This document shows, piece after piece, positions 53,151-62,207 of a stretch of 64,000 bases of DNA. The notes under the pieces were generated by a model. It had not been told where the DNA came from, searched no databases, and saw only the letters and a program-made list of their open reading frames with translations. Where the stretch lies: positions 62,001 through 126,000 of the forward strand of contig JANJTC010000003.1 in assembly GCA_024711325.1 (NCBI GenBank). Reading direction: 5' to 3'. Position numbers and translations under genes: made by a program. The number at the start of each line of letters is the position of its first letter. Position 1 is the stretch's first letter. The DNA comes from Bacteriovoracaceae bacterium (lineage in GTDB: Bacteria > Bdellovibrionota > Bacteriovoracia > Bacteriovoracales > Bacteriovoracaceae).

Positions 53151-53812
53151 AGCTAATTCTTTTCATCCTCTTCATATCAATAAATACCAATCTCGCTGCC
53201 CGCGATCCTATTTCTGGTAGCCGTTTTCAACATCTGACAGGTGTAAAAACGTCTCAGGATTCTAAAACGCAGTGGGATGAAAAGTACTCACGCCCTACTT
53301 TTATTTATGGAAAGTCTCCAGCGGGATTTTTAGCAGAAAACTATCAATACATACCTTATGAAGGAACTGTACTGGATATGGGGATGGGTGAGGGCCGGAA
53401 TGCTGTATTTTTGGCCCAAAAAGGTTACAAGGTTACCGGTGTTGATATCAGTTCAGTTGCCGTAAAAAAATCTTATCTGTTGGCCCAGGAATTTGGCGTT
53501 AAAATAAAAGGAGTCGTGGCATCTTTAAGTGATTATAAAATTGCTCCTGCTTCTTTTGACGCTATCGTTTGTTTCTATTATGTAGATCGTTCATTAGTTG
53601 AAAAAATCAAAAGCTGGCTTAAACCCGGTGGAATTTTAATTTATGAAGCCTATACTACCAGAGAAAGGGCCAAAACCAGAAATGGTCAGGCCGAAGAGTA
53701 CTTAGGTGAACAAGAACTTCTCAAACTATTTTCGGGTATGCGCGTTTTAAAGTATGAAGAGCCGCTGCATGAAAAAGAGTTTCGCTCAAGTATTATCCTT
53801 AGAAAAGAATAA
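53147..53812 (+). CDS. SAM-dependent methyltransferase with apparent signal peptide
   Basis: The 221-residue class I methyltransferase has motif I 'VLDMGMGEGRNAVFLA' (about 75-90), the acidic 'TGVDIS' end of strand 2 and 'FDAIVCFYYVD' (motif IV region), close to TehB/UbiE-like enzymes. It begins with a hydrophobic stretch and 'NLAA', a likely signal peptide, which is odd because SAM is cytoplasmic. Alternatively the stretch is a membrane anchor. A truncated start cannot be excluded. It is coupled to the upstream gene by an ATGA overlap. Confidence 0.8.
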   Translation: MKLILFILFISINTNLAARDPISGSRFQHLTGVKTSQDSKTQWDEKYSRPTFIYGKSPAGFLAENYQYIPYEGTVLDMGMGEGRNAVFLAQKGYKVTGVDISSVAVKKSYLLAQEFGVKIKGVVASLSDYKIAPASFDAIVCFYYVDRSLVEKIKSWLKPGGILIYEAYTTRERAKTRNGQAEEYLGEQELLKLFSGMRVLKYEEPLHEKEFRSSIILRKE

Positions 53813-53853
53813 AACCTTCTCCAAAAAATTCTCGTCCATGGCATAATCATACC

Positions 53854-54552
53854 ATGGCCAAGTTCTTAATTATTTTCATGATTTTCTTTCATGCGACTGC
53901 CGGATGGTCACAATCCGAGGAATCCGCTAAAGATGAAAACGGAAGTCACTTCACGGGAAGAATCTCGCGCTTAAATAGTAATGCTAGATTGGCAAGAATC
54001 CGCACTGACTTTGAAAATATCAAATTTTTGAATCGTAAAGATCGGGTAGAGTTTTGGAACTCGACTTACCCTGACCAGCGCTGCGTAGGGTTGATTGAAG
54101 GTAGAACAAATGACTACTTTTTATTAAAAGTTCCTCAATATGAGACATGTATTATAAAAGTGCATTTTACCACAGGGTCTTATCTGAATTTTAAAAGTGC
54201 TGATTTAGAGCAGACAGTTAAAATAGCCAAAGAGTTAGTGGAAATTCTGCTGAAAAAAAGATTGGCCATGCAGGCAAAAAAAGAGCGTCATCAACGAGAG
54301 CTTTCAGGTCATGTAGAGAAAGTTGATTCGGTCAATAAGCGTTATGAAATTCTCCGTCAAAAATTAGAAATTGAATGGCAAAAAGAGCTTTCCCTTTTAG
54401 AAGAAGATAAAGCACGATCATTCACGGAATTTAAAAACTCGGAAGCTCGTTTAAATGAAATTGATACCAAGCTAGAAGCATATCGGGTTGAAGATCACAA
54501 CCTAAAGCTGGATCGGTGGTCACTCGATCCCGCACTTTATATAAGAAAATAA
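53854..54552 (+). CDS. Exported coiled-coil protein, unknown
   Basis: The 232-residue protein has a signal peptide ('MAKFLIIFMIFFHATAGWS'). Residues about 35-110 form a beta-rich domain ('RLARIRTDFENIKFLNRKDR') and 125-210 a Lys/Glu-rich coiled coil. A CATAAT box lies six bases before the ATG with no Shine-Dalgarno sequence. It could be a periplasmic spacer, as its composition resembles other envelope-spanning helpers. Function unknown. Confidence 0.5.
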   Translation: MAKFLIIFMIFFHATAGWSQSEESAKDENGSHFTGRISRLNSNARLARIRTDFENIKFLNRKDRVEFWNSTYPDQRCVGLIEGRTNDYFLLKVPQYETCIIKVHFTTGSYLNFKSADLEQTVKIAKELVEILLKKRLAMQAKKERHQRELSGHVEKVDSVNKRYEILRQKLEIEWQKELSLLEEDKARSFTEFKNSEARLNEIDTKLEAYRVEDHNLKLDRWSLDPALYIRK

Positions 54553-54570
54553 GTTTTTAAGGAGTTCTAT

Positions 54571-56181
54571 ATGGCGTTCAAATTGGCCAACATTATCTTT
54601 TTATTTATGTTGTTATCTCTGGTTGCCTGCCAGGGGAAAAACCAAAAATCCAAGACTACTATTTATTATAATATTGGTGGGGAACCTACCACATTAAGTC
54701 CTCTGTCCGGCTCTGATGCCTATACGACTGCGGTTCATAGTTATGTGTTCGAAGGGTTACTTGATCGTGATCTTGATACTTATGACTGGAAACCAGCGCT
54801 AGCGACTGAATGGAAAATTTCAGAAGATAAAAAAGTTTTTGAATTTAAATTGCGAGAAGGTGTTAAGTGGCACGACGGTAAAGACTTCACGGCAGAAGAT
54901 GTGAAGTATTCTTACGATGTGATTTTTTCTGAGGATTTTAAAGCAGTTCAAGTTCGACCTTATTATGAATCCATCAAATCGGTTGAAGTCCTGGATAAGT
55001 ATACAGTCCGCTTCACGGTCAAAGATGAATACTTCCAGAATTTCGATGTCTGTGCGACTTTGACTATTTTGCCAAAACATTTTTACACGGATGAGAGCAA
55101 TAAAAAGCAGTTCGGACGGAAGATTATTGGAACTGGCCCTTATATGCTGACCAAATATGATAAGGGTCAGAAGATGATTATGTCTAAAAACCCCGATTGG
55201 TGGGGCCTAAAAGTTGAATCTGAAAAAGACAGCCATACTATTAAGAAGGTTATATTACGTATGGTCTCAGAAGAGAACGTCTCCCTGGAACTTTTGAAAA
55301 AGGGTGATATTGATTATTTAGGCATGCGACCGGAAGGTTTTGTCAAAAAGACTGTTGGTGAAATTTGGAAAGATAAAATAGTAAAAGTTAAAACAGAAAA
55401 TAAGACACCTAAAGGCTTTAACTTTATTGGCTGGAATCTAAAACATCCAATCTTAAAAGATCGTGAAGTCCGTAAGGCCTTAGCTATGTTATTCAATCGT
55501 CCTTTGATGCTGGATAAATTCGAGTATAACTTAGCAGAATATGCAACAGGTCCGATCTATGTTCAATCTGATTACGCAAATCCGGATGTTAAACCCGTTC
55601 CTTATGATCCTAATGAGGCTTTGAAAATTCTTAATCAAGCAGGATGGAGAGATACTGACAAAGATGGATTACTGGATAAAGTGATTAATGGTAAGAAAAC
55701 TAAATTATCAATTACCATCATGGAACCAACTCAGGAACAAATGAAGTATCTGACTATCTTCAAAGAAGATGCCAGTAAGGTGGGTGTTGAGATTGGGATT
55801 AAAAATATCGAGTGGAACTCCTTTGTTAAACTTTTAGATGAGAAAAAATTCGAAGCTGTTCGACTGGCATGGGGCGGAGGAAGTGTGGATATTGATCTTA
55901 AGCAAATTTGGCACACTAGTTCGAGTCAGGGCGCCGGTTCAAATTTTATCAGCTACTCAAACCCGGAAGTGGATAAGCTGATCGAGCAGTCCCGGAAAAC
56001 ATATGAAAAAGAACAGCGCATTCCTTTACTTCAAAAAGCCCATGCTTTAATTGCGGCTGATTATCCTTACATCTTTTGGTTTAATCCGAAGTATTCACTC
56101 TATGGGCACTCTAAACGTGTTGAGAAACCAAAAGACACATTTAAGTACGGAATTGGACAGAAATACTGGAAGATAAAATAA
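54571..56181 (+). CDS. Peptide-type ABC transporter substrate-binding lipoprotein
   Basis: The 536-residue protein belongs to SBP family 5 (OppA/DppA/YejA type). It is a lipoprotein (lipobox L-V-A-C20) with the family start 'NIGGEPTTLSPLSG' and 'KLREGVKWHDGKDFTAEDV'. A Ca-binding-like 'DTDKDGLLD' insert occurs near residue 360. AAGGAG precedes the ATG. One base separates it from yejB, so it is part of the importer operon. The substrate is probably peptides. Confidence 0.88.
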   Translation: MAFKLANIIFLFMLLSLVACQGKNQKSKTTIYYNIGGEPTTLSPLSGSDAYTTAVHSYVFEGLLDRDLDTYDWKPALATEWKISEDKKVFEFKLREGVKWHDGKDFTAEDVKYSYDVIFSEDFKAVQVRPYYESIKSVEVLDKYTVRFTVKDEYFQNFDVCATLTILPKHFYTDESNKKQFGRKIIGTGPYMLTKYDKGQKMIMSKNPDWWGLKVESEKDSHTIKKVILRMVSEENVSLELLKKGDIDYLGMRPEGFVKKTVGEIWKDKIVKVKTENKTPKGFNFIGWNLKHPILKDREVRKALAMLFNRPLMLDKFEYNLAEYATGPIYVQSDYANPDVKPVPYDPNEALKILNQAGWRDTDKDGLLDKVINGKKTKLSITIMEPTQEQMKYLTIFKEDASKVGVEIGIKNIEWNSFVKLLDEKKFEAVRLAWGGGSVDIDLKQIWHTSSSQGAGSNFISYSNPEVDKLIEQSRKTYEKEQRIPLLQKAHALIAADYPYIFWFNPKYSLYGHSKRVEKPKDTFKYGIGQKYWKIK

Positions 56182-56182
56182 T

Positions 56183-57220
56183 ATGTTGAAGTACTTTCTT
56201 AGACGCATGGCCATTCTCATTCCGACGCTTCTGGGAGTGACTGTGGTGGTATTCATTATTATCAACATGGCACCTGGTGGACCTATAGAGCAGAAGCTTC
56301 AACAGATGCGCTTTGGTGGTGGAGCTGGAGGTGATAGTCAGGTCGGAAGCTCTGGACGTAGCAATACACATGGTGTTTCTGATGAGGTCATGGCAGCTCT
56401 TAAAAAGCAGTATGGTTTTGATAAGCCACTACACATGAGATATGTACTTTGGTTAAAAAATATCGCAACTTTAAACTTCGGAGAAAGCTTTACTTACGAA
56501 GAACCGGTCATTGATATTATCGTCAGTAAATTTCCCGTTTCTTTACAATTTGGTGTGATCTCCTTAATCCTAAGTTACTTAGTTTCAATACCTCTTGGGA
56601 TACTAAAGGCCATTAAACATGGTAGTTATTTTGATTTATCCTCGAGTATTATTTTGTTTATATTTTATTCAATACCTTCTTTTATGCTCGCTATCCTTCT
56701 GATCGTTTTTCTTTCAGGTGGAAGTTTTCTTGAAATATTTCCCGTTGGTGGCATTCACTCAGAGATCTATGATGAATTGGGACCATGGGATCAATTCTTA
56801 GATCGCGTGCACCATTTCACCTTACCTTTGATTTGTTTCACTATCGGATCATTCACCAGTTTAACTATCTTGATGAAAAATTCTCTGATTGAAGAAATCA
56901 AAAAGGACTATATACGGACGGCCCGGGCAAAAGGTTTATCTGAGCGCGTGGTTTATATGAAACATGCCCTTCGTAATGCTCTTATTCCAATTGTGACCGG
57001 ATTGGGTGGATTCTTAACTGTCTTCTTTGCTGGTTCGCTACTACTGGAGACGATCTTCCAGTTAGATGGGATTGGCCTTCTAAGTTATAAAAGCATTCTC
57101 TCCCGTGATTACAACGTCATCATGGGCCTGGTTTTCATTCAGAGTGCTCTTTTCCTTATCGGAAATGTTCTTTCTGACTTTGCTTATGTTTTAGTAGATC
57201 CAAGGATTGATTTCACATGA
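56183..57220 (+). CDS. yejB: ABC peptide importer permease, YejB-like
   Basis: The 345-residue permease has six helices and the EAA loop 'ARAKGLSERVVYMKHALRNA'. The YejB-type feature is 'NMAPGGPIEQ' followed by a Gly/Ser-rich stretch before the first large periplasmic region, absent from most OppB proteins. Yej transporters import peptides such as microcin C. Overlaps the next gene by four bases. Confidence 0.82.
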   Translation: MLKYFLRRMAILIPTLLGVTVVVFIIINMAPGGPIEQKLQQMRFGGGAGGDSQVGSSGRSNTHGVSDEVMAALKKQYGFDKPLHMRYVLWLKNIATLNFGESFTYEEPVIDIIVSKFPVSLQFGVISLILSYLVSIPLGILKAIKHGSYFDLSSSIILFIFYSIPSFMLAILLIVFLSGGSFLEIFPVGGIHSEIYDELGPWDQFLDRVHHFTLPLICFTIGSFTSLTILMKNSLIEEIKKDYIRTARAKGLSERVVYMKHALRNALIPIVTGLGGFLTVFFAGSLLLETIFQLDGIGLLSYKSILSRDYNVIMGLVFIQSALFLIGNVLSDFAYVLVDPRIDFT

Positions 57221-58239
57221 TTGAACGTTTTATTAAAAATGATGACAGCTTAAAGAAGTGGAGGCGGTTCAAATCCCGACGCCTTGCTGTTGCATCTACA
57301 TGGATTATTCTAATTGCTTGCTTTTTGAGCTTCACTGCTGAATTTTGGGCAAACAATAAGCCTCTCTATATGAACTATGCAGGTAAAAGTTTTTTTCCTG
57401 TTTTAGTGAATTACCATCCAACAGTTTTTGGTGAAAAGAAAACATTGATTACCAATTACCGCGAAATTGAAATTGATGAAGAAAGAGGGGATTGGATACT
57501 ATGGCCTGTCATTAAATGGGATCCTTTTGAATCTAACAAAGAAGTTGCTTATTACCCTTCAGGGCCAACGTCGGATAATTGGATGGGCACTGATGATCGG
57601 GGTCGTGATATTTTAACCCGCCTCCTTTATGGTTTACGTTATTCAATTACCTTTGCCTTTATGGTCTGGATTATCACCTTTATAGTCGGCACTGTTTTAG
57701 GTGGGATCATGGGATACTTCGGAGGTCGAGTAGACTTCTGGGGACAGCGAGTGGTTGAAGTACTTTCGACTGTGCCGCAATTTTTCCTTTTGATTATTAT
57801 TATTTCTATATTTAAACCAACTCTGATCCTTTTGGTTCTTCTCTCAAGTGTCTTCGGTTGGATCAGTATTAGTTATTATGTGCGAGGAGAGTATTTAAAG
57901 AATAGAAAGAAAGAATTTGTAGAAGCTGCCAAAGCATTAGGTGCAGGACATACCAGAATTTTCTTTAGACATCTCTTGCCCAATTCATTATCTCCAATTA
58001 TTACTTTCTCACCTTTTGTGATTGCAGGTAATATTACGGCCCTGGCGAGTCTGGACTATCTTGGGTTTGGCCTTAATCCTCCCACTCCAAGTTGGGGTGA
58101 ATTATTAAATCAGGCCCAAAAGCATTTTACTGAAGGTTGGTGGCTTGCGGCCTATCCATCATTAGCTCTCTTTCTAACGCTTACTATGCTTTCCCTGATA
58201 GGTGAAGGTGTAAGAGATGCTATGGATCCCAAAGAATAA
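57217..58239 (+). CDS. yejE: ABC peptide importer permease, YejE-like
   Basis: The 340-residue permease has the EAA loop 'EAAKALGAGHTRIFFRHLLP'. Like YejE it has a long periplasmic segment after the first helix ('NNKPLYMNYAGKSFFPVLVN') not found in OppC. No ATPase gene (yejF or oppDF) is adjacent; one must be supplied from elsewhere. Confidence 0.82.
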   Translation: MIERFIKNDDSLKKWRRFKSRRLAVASTWIILIACFLSFTAEFWANNKPLYMNYAGKSFFPVLVNYHPTVFGEKKTLITNYREIEIDEERGDWILWPVIKWDPFESNKEVAYYPSGPTSDNWMGTDDRGRDILTRLLYGLRYSITFAFMVWIITFIVGTVLGGIMGYFGGRVDFWGQRVVEVLSTVPQFFLLIIIISIFKPTLILLVLLSSVFGWISISYYVRGEYLKNRKKEFVEAAKALGAGHTRIFFRHLLPNSLSPIITFSPFVIAGNITALASLDYLGFGLNPPTPSWGELLNQAQKHFTEGWWLAAYPSLALFLTLTMLSLIGEGVRDAMDPKE

Positions 58240-58250
58240 AAAGGTTTTAA

Positions 58251-59402
58251 ATGAAAGATACAGCCCATAGAATTGCTGGTTTTAAAGACTCCATCTTTGG
58301 AGTTATCTCTAAACTGGCACGTGAACATAATGCCGTGAATTTAGGCCAGGGGTTTCCGGACTTCGATGGACCTGAATGGTTAAAAGATATTGCCTATAAA
58401 AAAATGCAGGAAGGTCATAATCAGTACGCTCCTTTTCAGGGTACGCCTCATCTACGCCAGGAAATTTCACATTATTATAAAAAGTTCTATAGTCTCAGCT
58501 ATCATCCTGATTCTCAGATTACCGTCACAGTAGGTGCTACTGAAGCCATTTACCTTGTCATCACTGCCCTGATTAATCCGGGTGATGAAGTTGTAGTGCT
58601 GGAGCCTTTTTATGACTCTTATGTGGCCTCTATTAAAATGGCAGGAGGGATACCGGTTCCTGTTACCATGCATGCCCCGGATTTCAGCATCGATCGTAAA
58701 GAACTTGAAGGTGCCATAAGTCCGAGGACAAAATTACTTATCCTGAATAATCCTCATAATCCGAGTGGTAAAGTTTGGAGTCGAGAAGAATTGCTGGATG
58801 TTGCGACTATTGCTCAAAAGCATGATCTCTATTTGATGTCGGATGAAGTGTATGAGTTCTTACTCTTTGATGGGGCCAAACATATTCCAACAGCAACTTT
58901 GGATGGGATGTTTGAAAGAACGATAACTGTTTCCAGTGCCGGGAAGACCTTTGGATTGACTGGATGGAAAATCGGCTGGATTTGTGCCAATGAGAAAGTA
59001 ACCGAGGCCTGCCGTCTAGTTCATCAGTATGTCACGTTCTCAGTTTCAACACCAATGCAAGAAACTGTTGCAGAAGGATTAATTAAACTGACTGATTATC
59101 TGCCGGGTTTTGTTTCTCTCTACAAAAGCAAAAGAGATCTTTTTTACCAGGAACTTAAAAACCTGGGTTTTGATTTTCCTATTCCTAAAGGCACCTATTT
59201 TATGATGGTCCCAATCTCTAAGAAAACCAATCTTCGAGATGTGGACTATGCCTTGAAACTGATTCAGGAAAAAAAAGTCGCTACTGTTCCTCCTTCAGCT
59301 TTTTATTTAAAATCCACTGAAGGAGAAAAGTATTTGAGATTTTGTTTTGCAAAAAAAGAGGAAACTCTGAAGCAAGCAGCTCTGAACTTAAAGGGCCTGT
59401 AA
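58251..59402 (+). CDS. PLP-dependent aminotransferase, class I/II (YbdL-like)
   Basis: The 383-residue fold-type I aminotransferase has the PLP Lys in 'SSAGKTFGLTGWKIGW', 'NNPHNPSGKV' and the start 'NAVNLGQGFPDFDGP', as in methionine/glutamine transaminases of the YbdL/KAT group. It follows yejE by 11 bases and may use amino acids freed from imported peptides. Its 3' end overlaps the convergent protease gene by 15 bases. Confidence 0.88.
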   Translation: MKDTAHRIAGFKDSIFGVISKLAREHNAVNLGQGFPDFDGPEWLKDIAYKKMQEGHNQYAPFQGTPHLRQEISHYYKKFYSLSYHPDSQITVTVGATEAIYLVITALINPGDEVVVLEPFYDSYVASIKMAGGIPVPVTMHAPDFSIDRKELEGAISPRTKLLILNNPHNPSGKVWSREELLDVATIAQKHDLYLMSDEVYEFLLFDGAKHIPTATLDGMFERTITVSSAGKTFGLTGWKIGWICANEKVTEACRLVHQYVTFSVSTPMQETVAEGLIKLTDYLPGFVSLYKSKRDLFYQELKNLGFDFPIPKGTYFMMVPISKKTNLRDVDYALKLIQEKKVATVPPSAFYLKSTEGEKYLRFCFAKKEETLKQAALNLKGL

Positions 59403-60419
59403 GCGTACTTTAGTTGTATGAGTTTTACCGTCACGGGTATACTTGACTACGACTTCATCGCCAATTTTTTTAGTTTCCAGGACTTGATAAATATCATCGA
59501 GATTATTCACATTCTGCCCATCAACACTCAGAATGATGTCTCCCAGATACGTTCGTCCATACCGATCCTGAGTCATACCTTTAATCCCAGCTTTAGCCGC
59601 GGAACCTTTCTCATCAACATAAGAAACGATAATTCCCTTTCCATTTCCTATGATTCGGCTCTTCATACTATCGGGTACAATACCGATTCCCAGACCTGGA
59701 CGAATAACCCGTCCATGCTTAATAATTTGCGGAACAATTACTTTAATGGTGTCGGCCGGTACGGCAAAACCTAATCCTGCACTCGATCCACTCGTGGAGA
59801 ATATAACTGTGTTCATGCCAATGAGTTGTCCTGAAGAATCAAGCAACGGCCCACCGGAATTTCCCATGTTAATGGCCGCATCGGTCTGAATCATGTCGTT
59901 AATTTTTACTCCACCAATACCATCGATCTTTCTTCCCAGAGCGGAAATCACTCCTGTTGTCAGTGTGTAGTCAAGACCAAATGGTGACCCAATCGCGAAG
60001 GAGTATTGGCCTACCAGAAGATCTTTAGATGATCCGAAAGTAATAGGAGAAAGATTGGCCGGTTTTTCCTGAAGTTTTAAAACTGCGATGTCTTTTTCGG
60101 GAGCTGTTCCTACCAGTTTGGCCCTATACTGTTTTGGGTCATTATGAAAAGTAACTACAAAGTTATTCCCGCCTTGAACCACATGAAAATTAGTAATGAT
60201 ATGACCTAATTCATCCCATACAAAACCAGACCCTGCGCCTTGAGGAATCTCAACTTCGCCATAAAAGAAATTTCTGGCCAGTTTAATATTGGAGACGTTG
60301 ACAGTACTAGGTAGAGCTTTTCGATAAATTTCGATGGTTTTATTCTCAACAGGCAGCAAATCTGCTCCCCAACTCATCGTGCAAAATAAGCTCAATACAA
60401 CGAATAGACACGTTTTCAT
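59388..60419 (-). CDS. HtrA/DegP-type serine protease with PDZ domain
   Basis: The 343-residue periplasmic protein has a signal peptide ending 'TMSWGA', a trypsin-like domain with H79, D110 and S188 ('GNSGGPLLD') and one C-terminal PDZ domain. It lies closer to DegS length than to two-PDZ DegP and lacks a membrane anchor. It should degrade misfolded envelope proteins or sense them. GGAG precedes the ATG. Confidence 0.92.
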   Translation of the reverse strand: MKTCLFVVLSLFCTMSWGADLLPVENKTIEIYRKALPSTVNVSNIKLARNFFYGEVEIPQGAGSGFVWDELGHIITNFHVVQGGNNFVVTFHNDPKQYRAKLVGTAPEKDIAVLKLQEKPANLSPITFGSSKDLLVGQYSFAIGSPFGLDYTLTTGVISALGRKIDGIGGVKINDMIQTDAAINMGNSGGPLLDSSGQLIGMNTVIFSTSGSSAGLGFAVPADTIKVIVPQIIKHGRVIRPGLGIGIVPDSMKSRIIGNGKGIIVSYVDEKGSAAKAGIKGMTQDRYGRTYLGDIILSVDGQNVNNLDDIYQVLETKKIGDEVVVKYTRDGKTHTTKVRLQAL

Positions 60420-60434
60420 TCACAGCTCCTTACT

Positions 60435-60462
60435 TTGACTAACTTGGCCCTCAAAGTATAAT
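60435..60462 (+). promoter_or_regulatory. Sigma-70 promoter of psd
   Basis: TTGACT, a 16-base spacer and perfect TATAAT lie 34 bases before the psd ATG, which has its own AGAGGA site. This is the best sigma-70 match in the window. Confidence 0.75.
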
Positions 60463-60496
60463 ATGTTTTAAATTAACACCCAAGAGGAAATCCCTA

Positions 60497-61426
60497 ATGA
60501 CAACTGTCAGCAATCCGCCGGAAATTAAATACTACAATCGTATGACCGGACAGAATGAAATTGAAAAAGTTTATGGGGATTGGTTTATAAAATTTCTTTA
60601 TACTTCCGTCGCTGGGCAAAAGATGGGAAGTCTCTTCACCAATAAGTATTTCAGTAAAGTTTATGGCGGAATACAAGATCTTCCTTCCAGTAGTAAAAAA
60701 GTACGCCCTTTCATAGAAAAGTTCAATATTCCGATTGATGACTATGAAATGGGTACTAGACCAGCCTTAGATCCAAAAGATTCTTATCGTTCTTTTAACG
60801 AATTTTTCATCAGACGTTTTAAATTGGGTAAGAGAAATTTTGTAACTGAACCTCATCGTATGCCGGCCTTCGCTGAGGCCCGGTATGTCGGTTTTGATGC
60901 CATTAATGAGAAGGGCCTCTATCCAGTTAAAGGGCACTTTCTACTGGCCAAAGACCTAATCGGTAACGATCAAGTTGGAAAGATTTTTGAAGGTGGTCCA
61001 TTACTGATTGCTAGACTCTGTCCTGTAGATTATCACCGCTATCATTACCCGGATAATGGCAAGGTATTGGATAACTTCCGAGTGCCCGGAGCTTATGACT
61101 CAGTTAATCCATTCGCACTTAAGTATAAGAATCAGATTTTCATTAAGAATGAACGCCATGTATCTATTCTTCAAACTGAAAATTTTGGTCGCCTGGCCTA
61201 TATTGAGGTTGGTGCTATTTGTGTTGGGAAAATTGTCCAAACACATCGCTGGAATAAAAATTTCTTGCGAGGAGAAGAGAAAGGCTACTTTCTTTTTGGT
61301 GGTTCTACTGTCGTCTTATTAGGGGAGAAAGGGGCCTGGAAGCCATCCCAGGATATTCTATCCAATACAGAGAATGGAATTGAAACTTACCTTCATCTGG
61401 GCTCTGAAGTAGCTGTTAAAGGCTGA
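60497..61426 (+). CDS. psd: Phosphatidylserine decarboxylase, with altered Asp site
   Basis: The 309-residue membrane-associated enzyme makes phosphatidylethanolamine. The pyruvoyl-forming Ser is in 'FLFGGSTVVLLG' (Gly-Gly-Ser-Thr), and the His region 'DYHRYHYPDNG' is conserved. The usual P-A-D-G-R segment with the processing Asp reads 'PAFAEARYVG', so Asp appears replaced by Glu. The family fits well; activity is likely but not certain. Confidence 0.85.
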   Translation: MTTVSNPPEIKYYNRMTGQNEIEKVYGDWFIKFLYTSVAGQKMGSLFTNKYFSKVYGGIQDLPSSSKKVRPFIEKFNIPIDDYEMGTRPALDPKDSYRSFNEFFIRRFKLGKRNFVTEPHRMPAFAEARYVGFDAINEKGLYPVKGHFLLAKDLIGNDQVGKIFEGGPLLIARLCPVDYHRYHYPDNGKVLDNFRVPGAYDSVNPFALKYKNQIFIKNERHVSILQTENFGRLAYIEVGAICVGKIVQTHRWNKNFLRGEEKGYFLFGGSTVVLLGEKGAWKPSQDILSNTENGIETYLHLGSEVAVKG

Positions 61427-62189
61427 TCTTGCAAACAATCGGAAAGTGATCTGAGGGATATCGTCCCTCAGACATGCTTTTATCCATGATACAGCTTTCA
61501 ATAGTTACTGTTTGGTCTACTAAGATCCAGTCAATACGTGATCCGTTCTGGCATTCGCCACTAAAAGCATGATGTGAAGTTTCTTCAATTGGATTAAATA
61601 TTTTCCAGGCATCCAATAGTTTCGGAAAATGCGAGATAAGGATATCTCTGACTTCACTTTGAGGAGCATCATTGAAATCACCCATGATGATGAGTGTAGA
61701 TGATTGGTCCCAAATTCGTTTAATCTCTTGGGCCAGAACGCTTACCTGCTGATAGCGAGTTTCTTTTTTCACATGATCCAGATGAGTATTTATCAAGAGT
61801 AAATTTTTTTTAGATTCCTTTGGCTGAATTTTGACCCATGTCATTAGTCGGGGAAAGGCACTCTCAAATGATTTGCTACCAGCAACATCTGGTGTTTCCG
61901 AAAGCCATAAGTCTTCGCTCTTAAGGATTTCAAAGCGATCTTTCTTTAAAAAGAATGAAGGATACATTCTTTCCTTAATCCAGGATCTGTGTTGATCGAT
62001 GATTTCATAATATTTAAGCAGGCCTTCAAAATCTTTTAATTGCTCAAAGCGGCCTTCCTGGGAAGCGATAATATCTGGGGAATGGGCGAGAAGAGTATTA
62101 GTTAAATGAAGACGCCGATGGGGCCAGGAATTGACACCATCGGCAGGATTATTAAATCGAATGTTGCAACTTGTAAGACATAGCTTCAT
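61416..62189 (-). CDS. Endonuclease/exonuclease/phosphatase (EEP) family protein
   Basis: The 257-residue protein has the full EEP set: 'NIRFNNP', 'SQEG', 'NTHLDH', 'GDFND', 'RIDWILV' and 'SDHFPI'. Members cleave phosphodiesters in nucleic acids, phospholipids or small molecules. There is no signal peptide, so a cytoplasmic role is expected. It overlaps psd by 11 bases, convergently. Substrate unknown. Confidence 0.88.
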   Translation of the reverse strand: MKLCLTSCNIRFNNPADGVNSWPHRRLHLTNTLLAHSPDIIASQEGRFEQLKDFEGLLKYYEIIDQHRSWIKERMYPSFFLKKDRFEILKSEDLWLSETPDVAGSKSFESAFPRLMTWVKIQPKESKKNLLLINTHLDHVKKETRYQQVSVLAQEIKRIWDQSSTLIIMGDFNDAPQSEVRDILISHFPKLLDAWKIFNPIEETSHHAFSGECQNGSRIDWILVDQTVTIESCIMDKSMSEGRYPSDHFPIVCKISL

Positions 62190-62207
62190 CTTTTCATTGT
62201 ATGACTT

